Positions 16,960 to 25,123 of a stretch of DNA of 64,000 nucleotides are shown here, piece by piece. The notes below the pieces were generated by a model. The model did no database searches, was not told the origin of the DNA, and was given only the letters and a program-made list of their open reading frames with translations. The DNA is from DATJFQ01 sp035492775 (GTDB lineage Bacteria > Acidobacteriota > Vicinamibacteria > Vicinamibacterales > 2-12-FULL-66-21): NCBI GenBank assembly GCA_035492775.1, contig DATJIW010000099.1, forward strand, positions 14,320 through 78,319. The letters are read 5' to 3'. The translations under genes and the position numbers were made by a program. Position 1 is the stretch's first letter. Every line of letters starts with the position of its first letter.

Positions 16960-17496
16960 ATGCGCACGTTGTCGCTGATACGAACAAGCGTATTGGTCGT
17001 CGCGGCGTTGATGATGACGGCGGGGGCGGCACGAGCCGCCGAGCCGGATTCGTGGATTACGGCAAAAACCAAAGTGGCGCTCATGACCACCGAGGGCATC
17101 CACACCGCCCATCTCAATGTGGATACCGTGAAGGGCGTCGTGACGCTCCACGGTCAGGTACCGACTGCGGACCAGAAGACCAAGGCTGAAGACGTCGCCA
17201 AAAAAATCGACGGCGTCAAGACCGTGAAGAACCTGCTCCAGGTGGTTCCGAGCGCGGAGCGAAAGACCGTCGATCGATCTGACGACGAAATCAAGAAGGC
17301 GCTCGACAAGGCGTTCGACAACCACAAGGTCCTGAAGGACAGCGGCATCAAGGTCGAGTCCGTGAACAACGGCGTCGTGCTGTTGTCGGGCAAGACGAAG
17401 TCGCACGCGGCGTATGTCGAGTCGGTCGAAGTTGCGGACGCCGTAGCGGGCGTCAAGCGAGTGTCATCCGAAGTCGTCCTCGAACCGGCCTCGTAG
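16960..17496 (+). CDS. Periplasmic BON-domain protein, OsmY-like
   Basis: 178 residues from ATG 16960, which has a strong GAGGAGG RBS upstream; the longer frame from 16831 is rejected. A signal peptide runs to about residue 28 (ARAAE). Two BON domains follow: about 30-95 (SWITAKTKVALMTTEGI, VVTLHGQVPTADQKTKAE) and about 105-175 (DEIKKALDKAF, NNGVVLLSGKTKS). BON domains are thought to bind phospholipid or envelope surfaces, and OsmY-like proteins are stress-induced periplasmic proteins. A strong hairpin follows the stop. Confidence 0.88.
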   Translation: MRTLSLIRTSVLVVAALMMTAGAARAAEPDSWITAKTKVALMTTEGIHTAHLNVDTVKGVVTLHGQVPTADQKTKAEDVAKKIDGVKTVKNLLQVVPSAERKTVDRSDDEIKKALDKAFDNHKVLKDSGIKVESVNNGVVLLSGKTKSHAAYVESVEVADAVAGVKRVSSEVVLEPAS

Positions 17497-17501
17497 CCGG
17501 C

Positions 17502-17532
17502 TCGCCGGGTCTCGCGCCACGGGACCCGGCGA
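17502..17532 (+). terminator. Hairpin after the BON-domain gene
   Basis: A perfect 10-bp stem, TCGCCGGGTC with GACCCGGCGA, around an 11-nt loop begins 5 nt after the BON gene stop. There is no T-tract, so it would be a structured terminator or 3' end stabiliser rather than a classical intrinsic terminator. Confidence 0.6.
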
Positions 17533-17569
17533 AACACCCTCGTCGTTCGCATTACGCCACAATAGTGTC

Positions 17570-18445
17570 GTGGACCACGGGCTCGATCGACTTGCCGAGT
17601 TCCTGGCGGCGCACGGCCGCGTGATCGTGCTGTCCGGCGCGGGCTGCTCGACCGAATCAGGCATTCCCGACTATCGCGATCGCAACGGCGACTGGAAACA
17701 TCCGCGTCCCGTGATGTACCAGCAGTTCGTTGCGCAGGAATCGACGCGGCAGCGGTACTGGACGCGCAGTGTCGTGGGCTGGCGGCGGATTTCCGGCGCG
17801 GTCCCGAATCGCGCGCATACGGTCCTTGCGCGGCTCGAAGCCGGCGCATTTGTCAGCGCCGTCATTACGCAGAACGTGGACGGCCTGCACACCCGTGCGG
17901 GCAGCCGCGACGTCATCGATCTGCACGGGCGGCTCGACACCGTGCAGTGCCTGGCTTGCGGCGCCTTGAGCGATCGCGCCGATTTTCAGCAGCGTCTTCT
18001 CGAGCGGAACGCGCATCTCTCGTACATGACCGCTGAAGCGATCGCGCCGGATGGCGACGCAGCAGTCGTCGACGTCGACTGCGGACGCGTCGATGTGCCA
18101 GCCTGCCTCGCGTGCGGAGGCATCCTCAAGCCGCACGTCGTGTTCTTTGGCGAAGGCGTGCCGCCGTCGCGTCTTGCCGAGGCGTTCGCACGCCTCGACT
18201 CGGCGGATGCGCTGCTCGTCGTCGGTTCGTCGCTGATGGTCTTCTCGGGATATCGGTTCGTGCAGGCTGCCGTCCGCAACGGCAAGCCTGTTGCCGCGAT
18301 CAATCTGGGGCGCACGCGTGCGGACGATCAGATCTCGCTCAAGGTGGAATCGTCCTGCAGCGACGCGCTTGCGGCGCTCGAGGAGCGGCTGCTCGCCGGC
18401 CCTATGATGCGGCGACGCGCCGCCGCTCCGCCCCGGCGAGGATGA
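17570..18445 (+). CDS. SIR2-family NAD-dependent protein deacylase
   Basis: 291 residues from GTG 17570. Sirtuin motifs in order: VIVLSGAGCSTESGIPDYRD (NAD pocket), ITQNVDGLHTRAG, DLHGRL with the catalytic His, two CxxC pairs (CLACG near 127 and CLACG near 182) for structural zinc, KPHVVFFGEGVP, and LLVVGSSLMVFSGYRF. The GIPDYRDRNGDW segment and the wide spacing between the Cys pairs resemble class II (SIRT4-like) members. Activity would be NAD-dependent removal of acetyl or other acyl groups, or ADP-ribosylation. The 3' end overlaps the convergent AmpG-like gene by 44 nt. Confidence 0.9.
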   Translation: MDHGLDRLAEFLAAHGRVIVLSGAGCSTESGIPDYRDRNGDWKHPRPVMYQQFVAQESTRQRYWTRSVVGWRRISGAVPNRAHTVLARLEAGAFVSAVITQNVDGLHTRAGSRDVIDLHGRLDTVQCLACGALSDRADFQQRLLERNAHLSYMTAEAIAPDGDAAVVDVDCGRVDVPACLACGGILKPHVVFFGEGVPPSRLAEAFARLDSADALLVVGSSLMVFSGYRFVQAAVRNGKPVAAINLGRTRADDQISLKVESSCSDALAALEERLLAGPMMRRRAAAPPRRG

Positions 18446-19754
18446 AACATAACACCAGCGCCGGAATGCCGAGCAGGCCGGCGCCGATGAAGAACAGGGC
18501 GTATCCCTCCAGCAGCGTGCGTCCGGAAGCCAGCGACTCCACCATTACCCCGGAGAAGCCTTTCGCGAACTTGCCGACGTAGGTGTACGCGGAACTCAAG
18601 AGCGCGTACTGCGTTGCCGTATAGCCTCGCGTGGTCAGCGTTGACATGTACGTGACCAGCGCCACGCCGGCGAATGCGGCTCCAAAGTTGTCGCAGATCA
18701 TGACGGCGCCGAACACGCGCACGTCCGGACCGGTATACGCCAGAATCGCGAATGACGCGATGACCACGCTCTGTATCAGGAGGCCTGCGATGAGCGTACG
18801 GAAGTACCCGATGCGCACCGCGCTCAGTCCTCCGGCTGCGATGCCCAGCAGCGATCCGATGAGTCCGATCGAAGCACGCACCGCGCCCACGGTGTCTTTC
18901 GAGAGGCCGAGATCGTGGTAATACGGGTTGGCCATCGGGCCCATGAGGTATTCGGGTAACCGATACAAACTGATCATCGCGAGCATCAGCAGCGCGACCG
19001 ATCCGTAGGCTCTGAAAAACTCCGTGAACGGGCCGACGACCGCCTCGGTGAATCCACGGAAACTCCCCAGCGTCTCTCGAGGCCGCGATCGGTCCGCCGG
19101 CGCTTCCGAACGCTGCGGCTCGATCGCCACCAGTGTTGCGGCAATGCCGACCGCCATCAACGCCGCCATCCCGGCGTATGAGATCGGCCATCCCAGACGG
19201 CTCGCGGAGATCAGGATCAATGCATCGGTCACGAGGATCGCGGCGCGATAGCCAAGTTGGTACGCCGCCGACAACAATCCCAGCTCGTCCGAGTCGGTGG
19301 CCGCCTCGATGCGCCACGCGTCGATCACGATGTCCTGCGTGGACGAGGAGAACGCCACGACGAGGGCCAGCACGCCGATCGTCGCGAGGCCGTGGCGGGT
19401 ACCGGTCGCGGCCATCCCGAGGAGGCCCGCGGCGATGAGCGCCTGCATGAGCAGCATCCAGCTGCGTCGTCGCCCGAGCCGGCCGAAGATCGGGGCATCG
19501 AGACGGTCGACGACCGGCGCCCAGAGGAATTTGAGTGAATACGCAAGTCCGACCCACGACAGGAACCCGATCGCCTGCAGGGTCGTGCCTTGATCGCGGA
19601 GCCAGTAGCCGAGCGTATTTCCGGTCAGAAAGAAGGGAAGCCCGGATGAGAAGCCGAGCATCAGCATGACCGCGACTTTGGGCTGACCGAGTGACGCGAG
19701 GACAGTGCGTTTCGTCGCGGGGCGTACGGACGCGGTGGCCATCGGCGCAGTCAT
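18402..19754 (-). CDS. AmpG-like MFS permease
   Basis: 450 residues with about twelve hydrophobic segments. The opening LGQPKVAVMLMLGFSSGLPFFLTGNTLGYWLRDQG, the loop LKFLWAPVVDRLDAP with RLGRRRSWML, and STQDIVIDAWRIEA are hallmarks of the AmpG/PAT family of the major facilitator superfamily. AmpG imports anhydromuropeptides released from the cell wall for recycling. The L,D-transpeptidase at 24440 is also a peptidoglycan gene but not adjacent. The 3' end overlaps the convergent sirtuin gene. Confidence 0.87.
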   Translation of the reverse strand: MTAPMATASVRPATKRTVLASLGQPKVAVMLMLGFSSGLPFFLTGNTLGYWLRDQGTTLQAIGFLSWVGLAYSLKFLWAPVVDRLDAPIFGRLGRRRSWMLLMQALIAAGLLGMAATGTRHGLATIGVLALVVAFSSSTQDIVIDAWRIEAATDSDELGLLSAAYQLGYRAAILVTDALILISASRLGWPISYAGMAALMAVGIAATLVAIEPQRSEAPADRSRPRETLGSFRGFTEAVVGPFTEFFRAYGSVALLMLAMISLYRLPEYLMGPMANPYYHDLGLSKDTVGAVRASIGLIGSLLGIAAGGLSAVRIGYFRTLIAGLLIQSVVIASFAILAYTGPDVRVFGAVMICDNFGAAFAGVALVTYMSTLTTRGYTATQYALLSSAYTYVGKFAKGFSGVMVESLASGRTLLEGYALFFIGAGLLGIPALVLCFILAGAERRRVAAS

Positions 19755-19945
19755 GTTACCAGCGGCGCGCGCGAAGTCGGGCCCATGGTTGAGGTAAGAG
19801 ATCAGCGACAGAGCATTCTTTTGTCAGCGGCTCGGGCGACTTGGCCGCGCACATGGAAGGAATGTCGAGAGAATTTGCGTCGCTCGTCAAGGCTGCACTC
19901 TTGCTTGCCCATACGGATCGCCCCCAGCGGTCGGAGGTCGTGAAC

Positions 19946-20515
19946 ATGCGGCGCGTCGCGGTTGCTCTACTCTTTGCAATGCTGGCTACTGTCAGGTTCG
20001 CTCACGCTGCGGCTATCAGCGTGGCCGGAGCGGAATGCGGATCGCCGCCGCTGCTCGGCCTCCAGATCATCGTCCCCGCCACCGGCTCCAATCTGGGCAC
20101 TGCGTGTCCCGACAACAGCTTCGGCTCGATTTTCGGCGACACCGGTGGGGGCGAAACGGGGCCGCTCTATGGCTCGCCGCTGCTGACGATTGATTTCACC
20201 GTCAGCGATTTGAGCGCGCTTGCCAATCTCGAGATACTTCAGGGCTCGGCGTTCGACAAGTTGGTGACGACGCCGACGGGTTTCGAGCTGCAGGGCGGCG
20301 GGATTCTCGCGTGCGCCCCTTCGAAGGATCCGGCGACCGACTGCTTCCCGGATGCCGTGGTGACGTTCAGCGACTTCAATCCTGGCACCGTGCTCAGGGT
20401 GACGGCGGTCAACGGGGTCGCCGTTCCCGAGCCCGCGACGACGGCATTGATCCTGAGCGGGATGACCGCGGCGTTCGTCCGGCGGCGCGCGCGCCGGCGT
20501 AAAGTTCGTTCCTAG
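19946..20515 (+). CDS. PEP-CTERM sorting domain protein
   Basis: 189 residues. The ATG at 19946 follows GGAGG and begins a signal peptide ending about residue 22 (FAHAA); a GTG 6 nt upstream is an equal alternative. The C-terminus carries PEPATTALILSG, a hydrophobic helix and a basic RRRARRRK tail, the PEP-CTERM sorting signal. The body is rich in Gly, Ser, Thr and Asp with four Cys. It is the second orphan PEP-CTERM protein of the window. It overlaps the convergent kinase gene by 4 nt. Confidence 0.83.
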   Translation: MRRVAVALLFAMLATVRFAHAAAISVAGAECGSPPLLGLQIIVPATGSNLGTACPDNSFGSIFGDTGGGETGPLYGSPLLTIDFTVSDLSALANLEILQGSAFDKLVTTPTGFELQGGGILACAPSKDPATDCFPDAVVTFSDFNPGTVLRVTAVNGVAVPEPATTALILSGMTAAFVRRRARRRKVRS

Positions 20516-23214
20516 CGGGCGCTAGTCTTCAGGGCCGCGTAGCGCGGATCGGCGCGCAGGCCGCGGAGATCGGGGTCGGTCTCGATCGACGAGAGCGGCA
20601 GACCCGCCCCGATCGCCTCGCGTAAATCCGCGAAAGCGCGATCCGTGTCGTTCAAGAGCGCGGACATGACCGCTTCGTCGTAGAGCAGGTCCGCGCTTTT
20701 CGCGTCGATCTCGCGGGCTTCCTTCATGAACCGGCGCGCCGTGCTCGCGTCCCCCTTTTTCGCGTAATACAACGCCAGGTTGCCCCGCGTCGTCGCGTCG
20801 CGCGGATTCACCTGGATGGCTTTCAGCGCGAGCCCGATGGCCTTGTCGTATGCGGTCGCCGCCTGTTCGCGCCGGCCCGCCCATCGATAGCCGTCGGCGA
20901 GGTTGCCGGCAAAGACTTCCGCGTTCGGCTGCATCGCAGCGGCTTTCTCGAACATCGGAACCGCCTCGGCGAAGCGTCCCGCATATGCGTACGTGATGCC
21001 GAGATTGGTGTAGGTGTTCGGGATCTGCTGAAGCGTGAGCGCGTGCTGGAACGCATCCAGCGCTTTGTCGTACTGAGCGGTCCGAAGATAGACGGCGCCG
21101 AGATCGTTATATCCGTTCACGTTGTCTGGCGCGAGCTGGATGACGTGCTGGAATGCCGCAATCGCGTCAGGATATCGACCGAGCTGGAGGTATGCCGCAC
21201 CAAGGGTGTCGCTGTTGACCCAGTGATACGGATTGACGTCGACTGCCTTGCGATAGGCGTCAAGCGATTCCTCCGCCCGTCCCGCGGACAGATACGCGCG
21301 TCCGAGTCGGCGGAACGCATCGTCCGAGTTCGGCGCGAGGTCCGTGGCTTTCTTCAGCTCGACGATCGATTCCGCCGTTCGTCCCGTCGCCTGGTACACG
21401 TTCCCGAGCGCGATGTGGACTTCCACGAGTTTGTCGTCCAGCGCATCGGCCTGCTGCGCGGCAGAAAGGGCCTCCGCGGCCCAATGCGGCTCCTTCGTCG
21501 TTCGATACATCCGGAGCGAACTGTCTGCAATGCCGGCGTAAGCCAGCGCGAACGAGGGATCCTGGCGGAGGGCGTCCTTGTAGGCGTCGATCGCGGCCTG
21601 GACGTTTGTCATGTTCTGCTCGCCGCGCATCGCGCGCCGCCCGCGCAGATACGCGGCGTACGCCTCGATGTTGTCGGTCGGGTGCGTCACCGTCCGAGCG
21701 GTTTCAGCGTCGGTGAGTTTGACCGGCAGCTGCGCGACGAGAGCGCTGAAGATCCTGTCTTCGAGCGTGAGCAGATCCGCAGGCACGCCGGAGAACTCCT
21801 GCGACCAGATCTCGCGGTTCGCCGCGACGTCCTGGAGGTGAGCGGTCACGCGCAGCTTGTCGCCGTTGCCCTGGACCGATCCCGTGACGAGAAGATTCGC
21901 ACCGAGATCCTTCCCCGTCTCGGCGAGTGTCGTCTTGCGGATCGCGCGCTGCACGGCGCTGTCGGCAGCGACGGTGACATGCTTTACCGCGAACAATTTC
22001 GAACTCAGCGACTCGTCGAGGCCCGCGGCTGCGGATTCGAGATTGGGTGCGTCGCCAACGGTTTTGAACGGCAGGACGGCAATCCGCGTCTGCGCAGCGC
22101 CCTCCGCCGCTGCCGACGCGTGTGCCGCGGCCGCCCTGTTGCGCATCATCACAACAGTCGGGACCACCGTCGCAGCGATGAGCGCGAGTCCAATACCGCC
22201 TCCCCATATCAGCCGTCGTCGCGGAGTCCAAGGGGCGGCGCGCCCGACCGTGGCGGATGCGGTCGCCGCGCGGACTCTCGTCGACGGAGCGCCGCCAAGG
22301 TCCGCTTCGATCTCATGTGCGTCGGCGTATCTCGCTGCGGGATCGCGCTCGAGACATCGCATGACCACCCGCTCGAGGTCGTCGGGAATCGCCGGAATGA
22401 TTGCCCGCGGCGGCTTCGGACGCTCGCGGACGCGCATCATCATGATCTCGATGGCCGACGGTGCGTCGAAGGGCGTATCGCCCGTCAACATCTCGTACAG
22501 GATCAAGCCGACGGCGTAGATGTCCACCCGGTGATCGACGACGCCGCCCTCGACCTGCTCGGGTGCGATATATCGCGGCGTGCCGAGGAATTCGCCCGGC
22601 CGCGTCAGTCCTGCCGCCGTCGCCTCGAGCGATTTCGCCAGGCCGAAATCCGACACATACAGGTGATCGTTCGGGCCGATGAGGATGTTCTGCGGTTTCA
22701 GATCGCGATGCACGATGCCGGCGTCATGCGCGGCTGCGAGTCCTGACGCGAGCTGGCGTCCGAGGGAGCGGACCCGATCGAACGGCAGGCGTCCTTCTTT
22801 CAGATCGGCGGCGAGGTCGCGGCCGTCCACGAACGACATCGTGATGTACTTGACGCCCTCGGCGTCTCCGAGATCGTGAATGCGGAGGACGTTCCGGTGC
22901 GAGACCTGCCGCGCGAGCAGCAGCTCCTGCTTGAATCGACGGTCGAAATCCCGCGCGGATTCAGGGTCGGCGGTGAGATCGGGGCGCACCACCTTGAGCG
23001 CGACGTGCAGGCCGAGCTCGGTGTCCCAGGCGCGGTACACGGATCCCATGCCTCCGCGTCCGAGAAATCCGTCGATGCGATAGCGGCCGCCGAACATGGC
23101 GCCGCGCTGGAGCGCGTCTGCCGGTGGAGGAGCGCCGACGCCTCCAGACCGGACGGTTGCGTCGGCTGCGTCCGATAATCGCGTTGCGTCGGGATCGTCC
23201 GCGTCCCCAGCCAT
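20512..23214 (-). CDS. Transmembrane Ser/Thr protein kinase with TolB-like and TPR domains
   Basis: 900 residues from ATG 23214; the frame stays open upstream through non-coding DNA. Kinase domain about 44-305: glycine loop LGRGGMGSVY, VALKVV lysine, IVHRDLKPQN catalytic loop, DFGLAK, and APEQVEGG. A Pro/Ala linker and one transmembrane helix follow (about 340-362). An extracytoplasmic part begins TRIAVLPFKTVGDAP, a TolB N-terminal/FlgO-like segment (about 385-510), and then about nine TPRs to the end (for example AYAGIADSSLRMYRTTKE and NTYTNLGITYAYAGRFAEA). The periplasmic part is presumably the sensor. The ligand is unknown. Confidence 0.9.
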   Translation of the reverse strand: MAGDADDPDATRLSDAADATVRSGGVGAPPPADALQRGAMFGGRYRIDGFLGRGGMGSVYRAWDTELGLHVALKVVRPDLTADPESARDFDRRFKQELLLARQVSHRNVLRIHDLGDAEGVKYITMSFVDGRDLAADLKEGRLPFDRVRSLGRQLASGLAAAHDAGIVHRDLKPQNILIGPNDHLYVSDFGLAKSLEATAAGLTRPGEFLGTPRYIAPEQVEGGVVDHRVDIYAVGLILYEMLTGDTPFDAPSAIEIMMMRVRERPKPPRAIIPAIPDDLERVVMRCLERDPAARYADAHEIEADLGGAPSTRVRAATASATVGRAAPWTPRRRLIWGGGIGLALIAATVVPTVVMMRNRAAAAHASAAAEGAAQTRIAVLPFKTVGDAPNLESAAAGLDESLSSKLFAVKHVTVAADSAVQRAIRKTTLAETGKDLGANLLVTGSVQGNGDKLRVTAHLQDVAANREIWSQEFSGVPADLLTLEDRIFSALVAQLPVKLTDAETARTVTHPTDNIEAYAAYLRGRRAMRGEQNMTNVQAAIDAYKDALRQDPSFALAYAGIADSSLRMYRTTKEPHWAAEALSAAQQADALDDKLVEVHIALGNVYQATGRTAESIVELKKATDLAPNSDDAFRRLGRAYLSAGRAEESLDAYRKAVDVNPYHWVNSDTLGAAYLQLGRYPDAIAAFQHVIQLAPDNVNGYNDLGAVYLRTAQYDKALDAFQHALTLQQIPNTYTNLGITYAYAGRFAEAVPMFEKAAAMQPNAEVFAGNLADGYRWAGRREQAATAYDKAIGLALKAIQVNPRDATTRGNLALYYAKKGDASTARRFMKEAREIDAKSADLLYDEAVMSALLNDTDRAFADLREAIGAGLPLSSIETDPDLRGLRADPRYAALKTSAR

Positions 23215-23311
23215 CGCTTCGCGCCAGATTATGGATCGAACCGTCCGGTCGTCGGGCCCACGGCCATTGCGCGTCGGCAATCGGCCGTGGGATATTACGC
23301 GCGCCGACCTC

Positions 23312-24394
23312 ATGCGTTTCTTGGTGGTGATGCTCCTGTCCGGGGCGCCGGCGGTCGTGAGTGCACAAACTCCGGCAACGCCCGCGCCGGCGAAGATCGC
23401 GTCGATCTCCGGTGTCGCGGTGGCGCCCGGGCCTGTCGTCACGATCACCGCCACGGGGCCGCTCCCCACACCGCGCGTCGGCGTCCTTCAGGGGCCCGAT
23501 CGTATCTACGTCGATCTCGCTGGCGTGTCGACGCGGACGGTGAAGAGGACCGGCGACGGTGCGGTGGTCACGACCGTCCGTGCGGCGCAGCACGGGATCG
23601 ATCCGCTCGTCACCCGCATTGTGATCGACCTGACGCAGCCGTGCAGCTATTCGGTCAACAAGCTGCAGCAGGCGGAAGGGCGTCTCGAGATTTCACTGAC
23701 GCCGAAGTCACCGGTGGGTGCCCCTGCGGCTGTGCCCGCCCGCGCGGCCGCGCCTGCGCCCGCCACCGCACCCGCGCCCGCGTCCGCACCCGCGCCCGCG
23801 CCCGCATCCCCCGCCCGTGTATCCGCCCCCGCCCCCGCATCCGCGCCTGCCCCCGCACCCGCACCCGCGCCCGCGTCCCCCGCCGGTATATCCGCCCCCG
23901 CACCCGCGCCCGCATCCCCCGCCCGTGTATCCGCCCCCGCATCCCGCGCCCCGGCACCCGCACCCGCGCCCGCACCCGCGTCCCGCGCCCGCAAAAACTC
24001 TTCTGACCCGGCCATGCGGCGCTACCTTGCGAAGCTGAAGTCCGCGCTGGATACCGTAGAGACGTTGCGTGACGTTCTGAACGACATCGACCAGGGGCAT
24101 AATGTGCCCCCCGAGCGGCTCTCGTCTGCCAGGCTCGAGCTGGCTCACTTGCAAGCGGCGCTGAATTCGGCCCACCCTCCGTCCAAGTTTGAAGAGGTCG
24201 ACGGACTGCTGAAGAGCGTCGGCGCGTTTGCCTCGACTGCGCTGGACCTCGCATCCAAGTCGACGGGAGAAGTGCCGAAAAATGCCTCCTCGGCAGCGGC
24301 GGGAGCCCTGATGATGCTAGACCGCGCTCTGGCACAGCTCGACCAGAACGATTCCGCCAAGGATCAGTTTGCCGCGCTGTTGGTCGGCTGGTAA
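23312..24394 (+). CDS. AMIN-domain protein with Ala/Pro-rich linker
   Basis: 360 residues from ATG 23312. A signal peptide ends near residue 19 (VVSAQ). An AMIN-like domain follows at about 28-130 (VVTITATG, PDRIYVDLAGV, TRIVIDLTQPC). AMIN domains target amidases and secretins to the periplasm or peptidoglycan. A linker of about 95 residues (about 138-230) is nearly all Ala, Pro, Ser and Arg. The C-terminal 130 residues are helical (YLAKLKSALDTVETLRDVLND and further) and not recognised. No amidase domain is present. The L,D-transpeptidase starts 45 nt downstream, so a cell-wall context is plausible. Confidence 0.78.
   Translation: MRFLVVMLLSGAPAVVSAQTPATPAPAKIASISGVAVAPGPVVTITATGPLPTPRVGVLQGPDRIYVDLAGVSTRTVKRTGDGAVVTTVRAAQHGIDPLVTRIVIDLTQPCSYSVNKLQQAEGRLEISLTPKSPVGAPAAVPARAAAPAPATAPAPASAPAPAPASPARVSAPAPASAPAPAPAPAPASPAGISAPAPAPASPARVSAPASRAPAPAPAPAPASRARKNSSDPAMRRYLAKLKSALDTVETLRDVLNDIDQGHNVPPERLSSARLELAHLQAALNSAHPPSKFEEVDGLLKSVGAFASTALDLASKSTGEVPKNASSAAAGALMMLDRALAQLDQNDSAKDQFAALLVGW
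23716..24000. repeat. C-rich tandem repeat coding the Ala/Pro linker
   Basis: Degenerate hexamer/nonamer units of the CCCGCACCCGCGCCCGC type with longer recurring units (two or more copies of CCCGCCCGTGTATCCGCCCC). On the plus strand they code APAPASPARVSAPAPAS-like peptides. The region is strongly strand-asymmetric (C over G) and keeps all frames open, which creates long spurious antisense frames. Such tracts are prone to slippage. Confidence 0.85.
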
Positions 24395-24439
24395 AATAAC
24401 TTTACGTGGGGCATTCGTACCTCACGCACCACAGACAAA

Positions 24440-25102
24440 ATGAAAAAGGGCAGCCTGTTGGCAGCGGCGGTGGCCGCTGTGTCCATGACGATTGCGCCTG
24501 CGCTCGGAAACGCTCGAGCCGCAACTGCAGCCTCAGCCGCGACGGATCTCAGCGTCGAGACTTGGGACGCGACATCACGTGGCGACATCGATCCGAAGGT
24601 TTTTGCCATCGCGATGGACGCCGCGGCGGATGCGCTCGAGCGCGGCCAGGTATCGGCACCAGCGACGCTGACGATCATCGATTACAGCCGTCCGTCCACC
24701 GACAAGCGGATGTGGGTGTACGACCTCCGCTCCCACGCCCTGCTGTTCGACGAATGGGTCGCGCACGGCCGCGGAAGTGGCAAGACGATGGCGTCGTCGT
24801 TTTCGAATCAGCCCGACAGCAATATGTCCAGCCTCGGCCTCTTCAAAACGGGTGAAGCCTACGAAGGGCACAACGGATACTCCCTTCGTCTCGACGGGCT
24901 GGATCGCGGGGTGAACGATCGCGCTCGCGAGCGGGCCATCGTCATCCATGGCGCGCCGTATGTGAATCCGGTTGTTGCGCGTGCGCAGGGTTATCTGGGG
25001 CGCAGCCTCGGCTGTCCCGCCGTCCGACCCGAGATCGCGCACGCGCTCATCGACGCCGTCAAGGGCGGCGGCCTGCTGTTCGCGTACGGCGGCCGTTCCT
25101 GA
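24440..25102 (+). CDS. Murein L,D-transpeptidase catalytic domain protein (YkuD_2 type)
   Basis: 220 residues. A signal peptide spans about 1-28. The catalytic region contains LTIIDYSRPSTDKRMWVYDL, a substrate strand VAHGRGSGKTMASSFSN, AIVIHGAPYV with H170, and LGRSLGCPAVRPE with the nucleophile C192, the arrangement of the YkuD_2 family. These enzymes act on peptidoglycan stem peptides to make 3-3 cross-links or attach proteins. It lies 45 nt after the AMIN-domain gene on the same strand. Confidence 0.9.
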   Translation: MKKGSLLAAAVAAVSMTIAPALGNARAATAASAATDLSVETWDATSRGDIDPKVFAIAMDAAADALERGQVSAPATLTIIDYSRPSTDKRMWVYDLRSHALLFDEWVAHGRGSGKTMASSFSNQPDSNMSSLGLFKTGEAYEGHNGYSLRLDGLDRGVNDRARERAIVIHGAPYVNPVVARAQGYLGRSLGCPAVRPEIAHALIDAVKGGGLLFAYGGRS

Positions 25103-25123
25103 ATCCTTCCAGCCGCCATTTGA

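Noticed and set aside
21043..22746. A 567-codon plus-strand frame inside the Ser/Thr kinase gene
   Set aside because: The minus-strand kinase and TPR motifs are unambiguous; the plus frame is compositional.
23655..24335. Long antisense frames coding Gly/Ala/Asp or Arg/Gly repeats
   Set aside because: They are shadows of the C-rich tandem repeat inside the AMIN-domain gene; all frames are open there.
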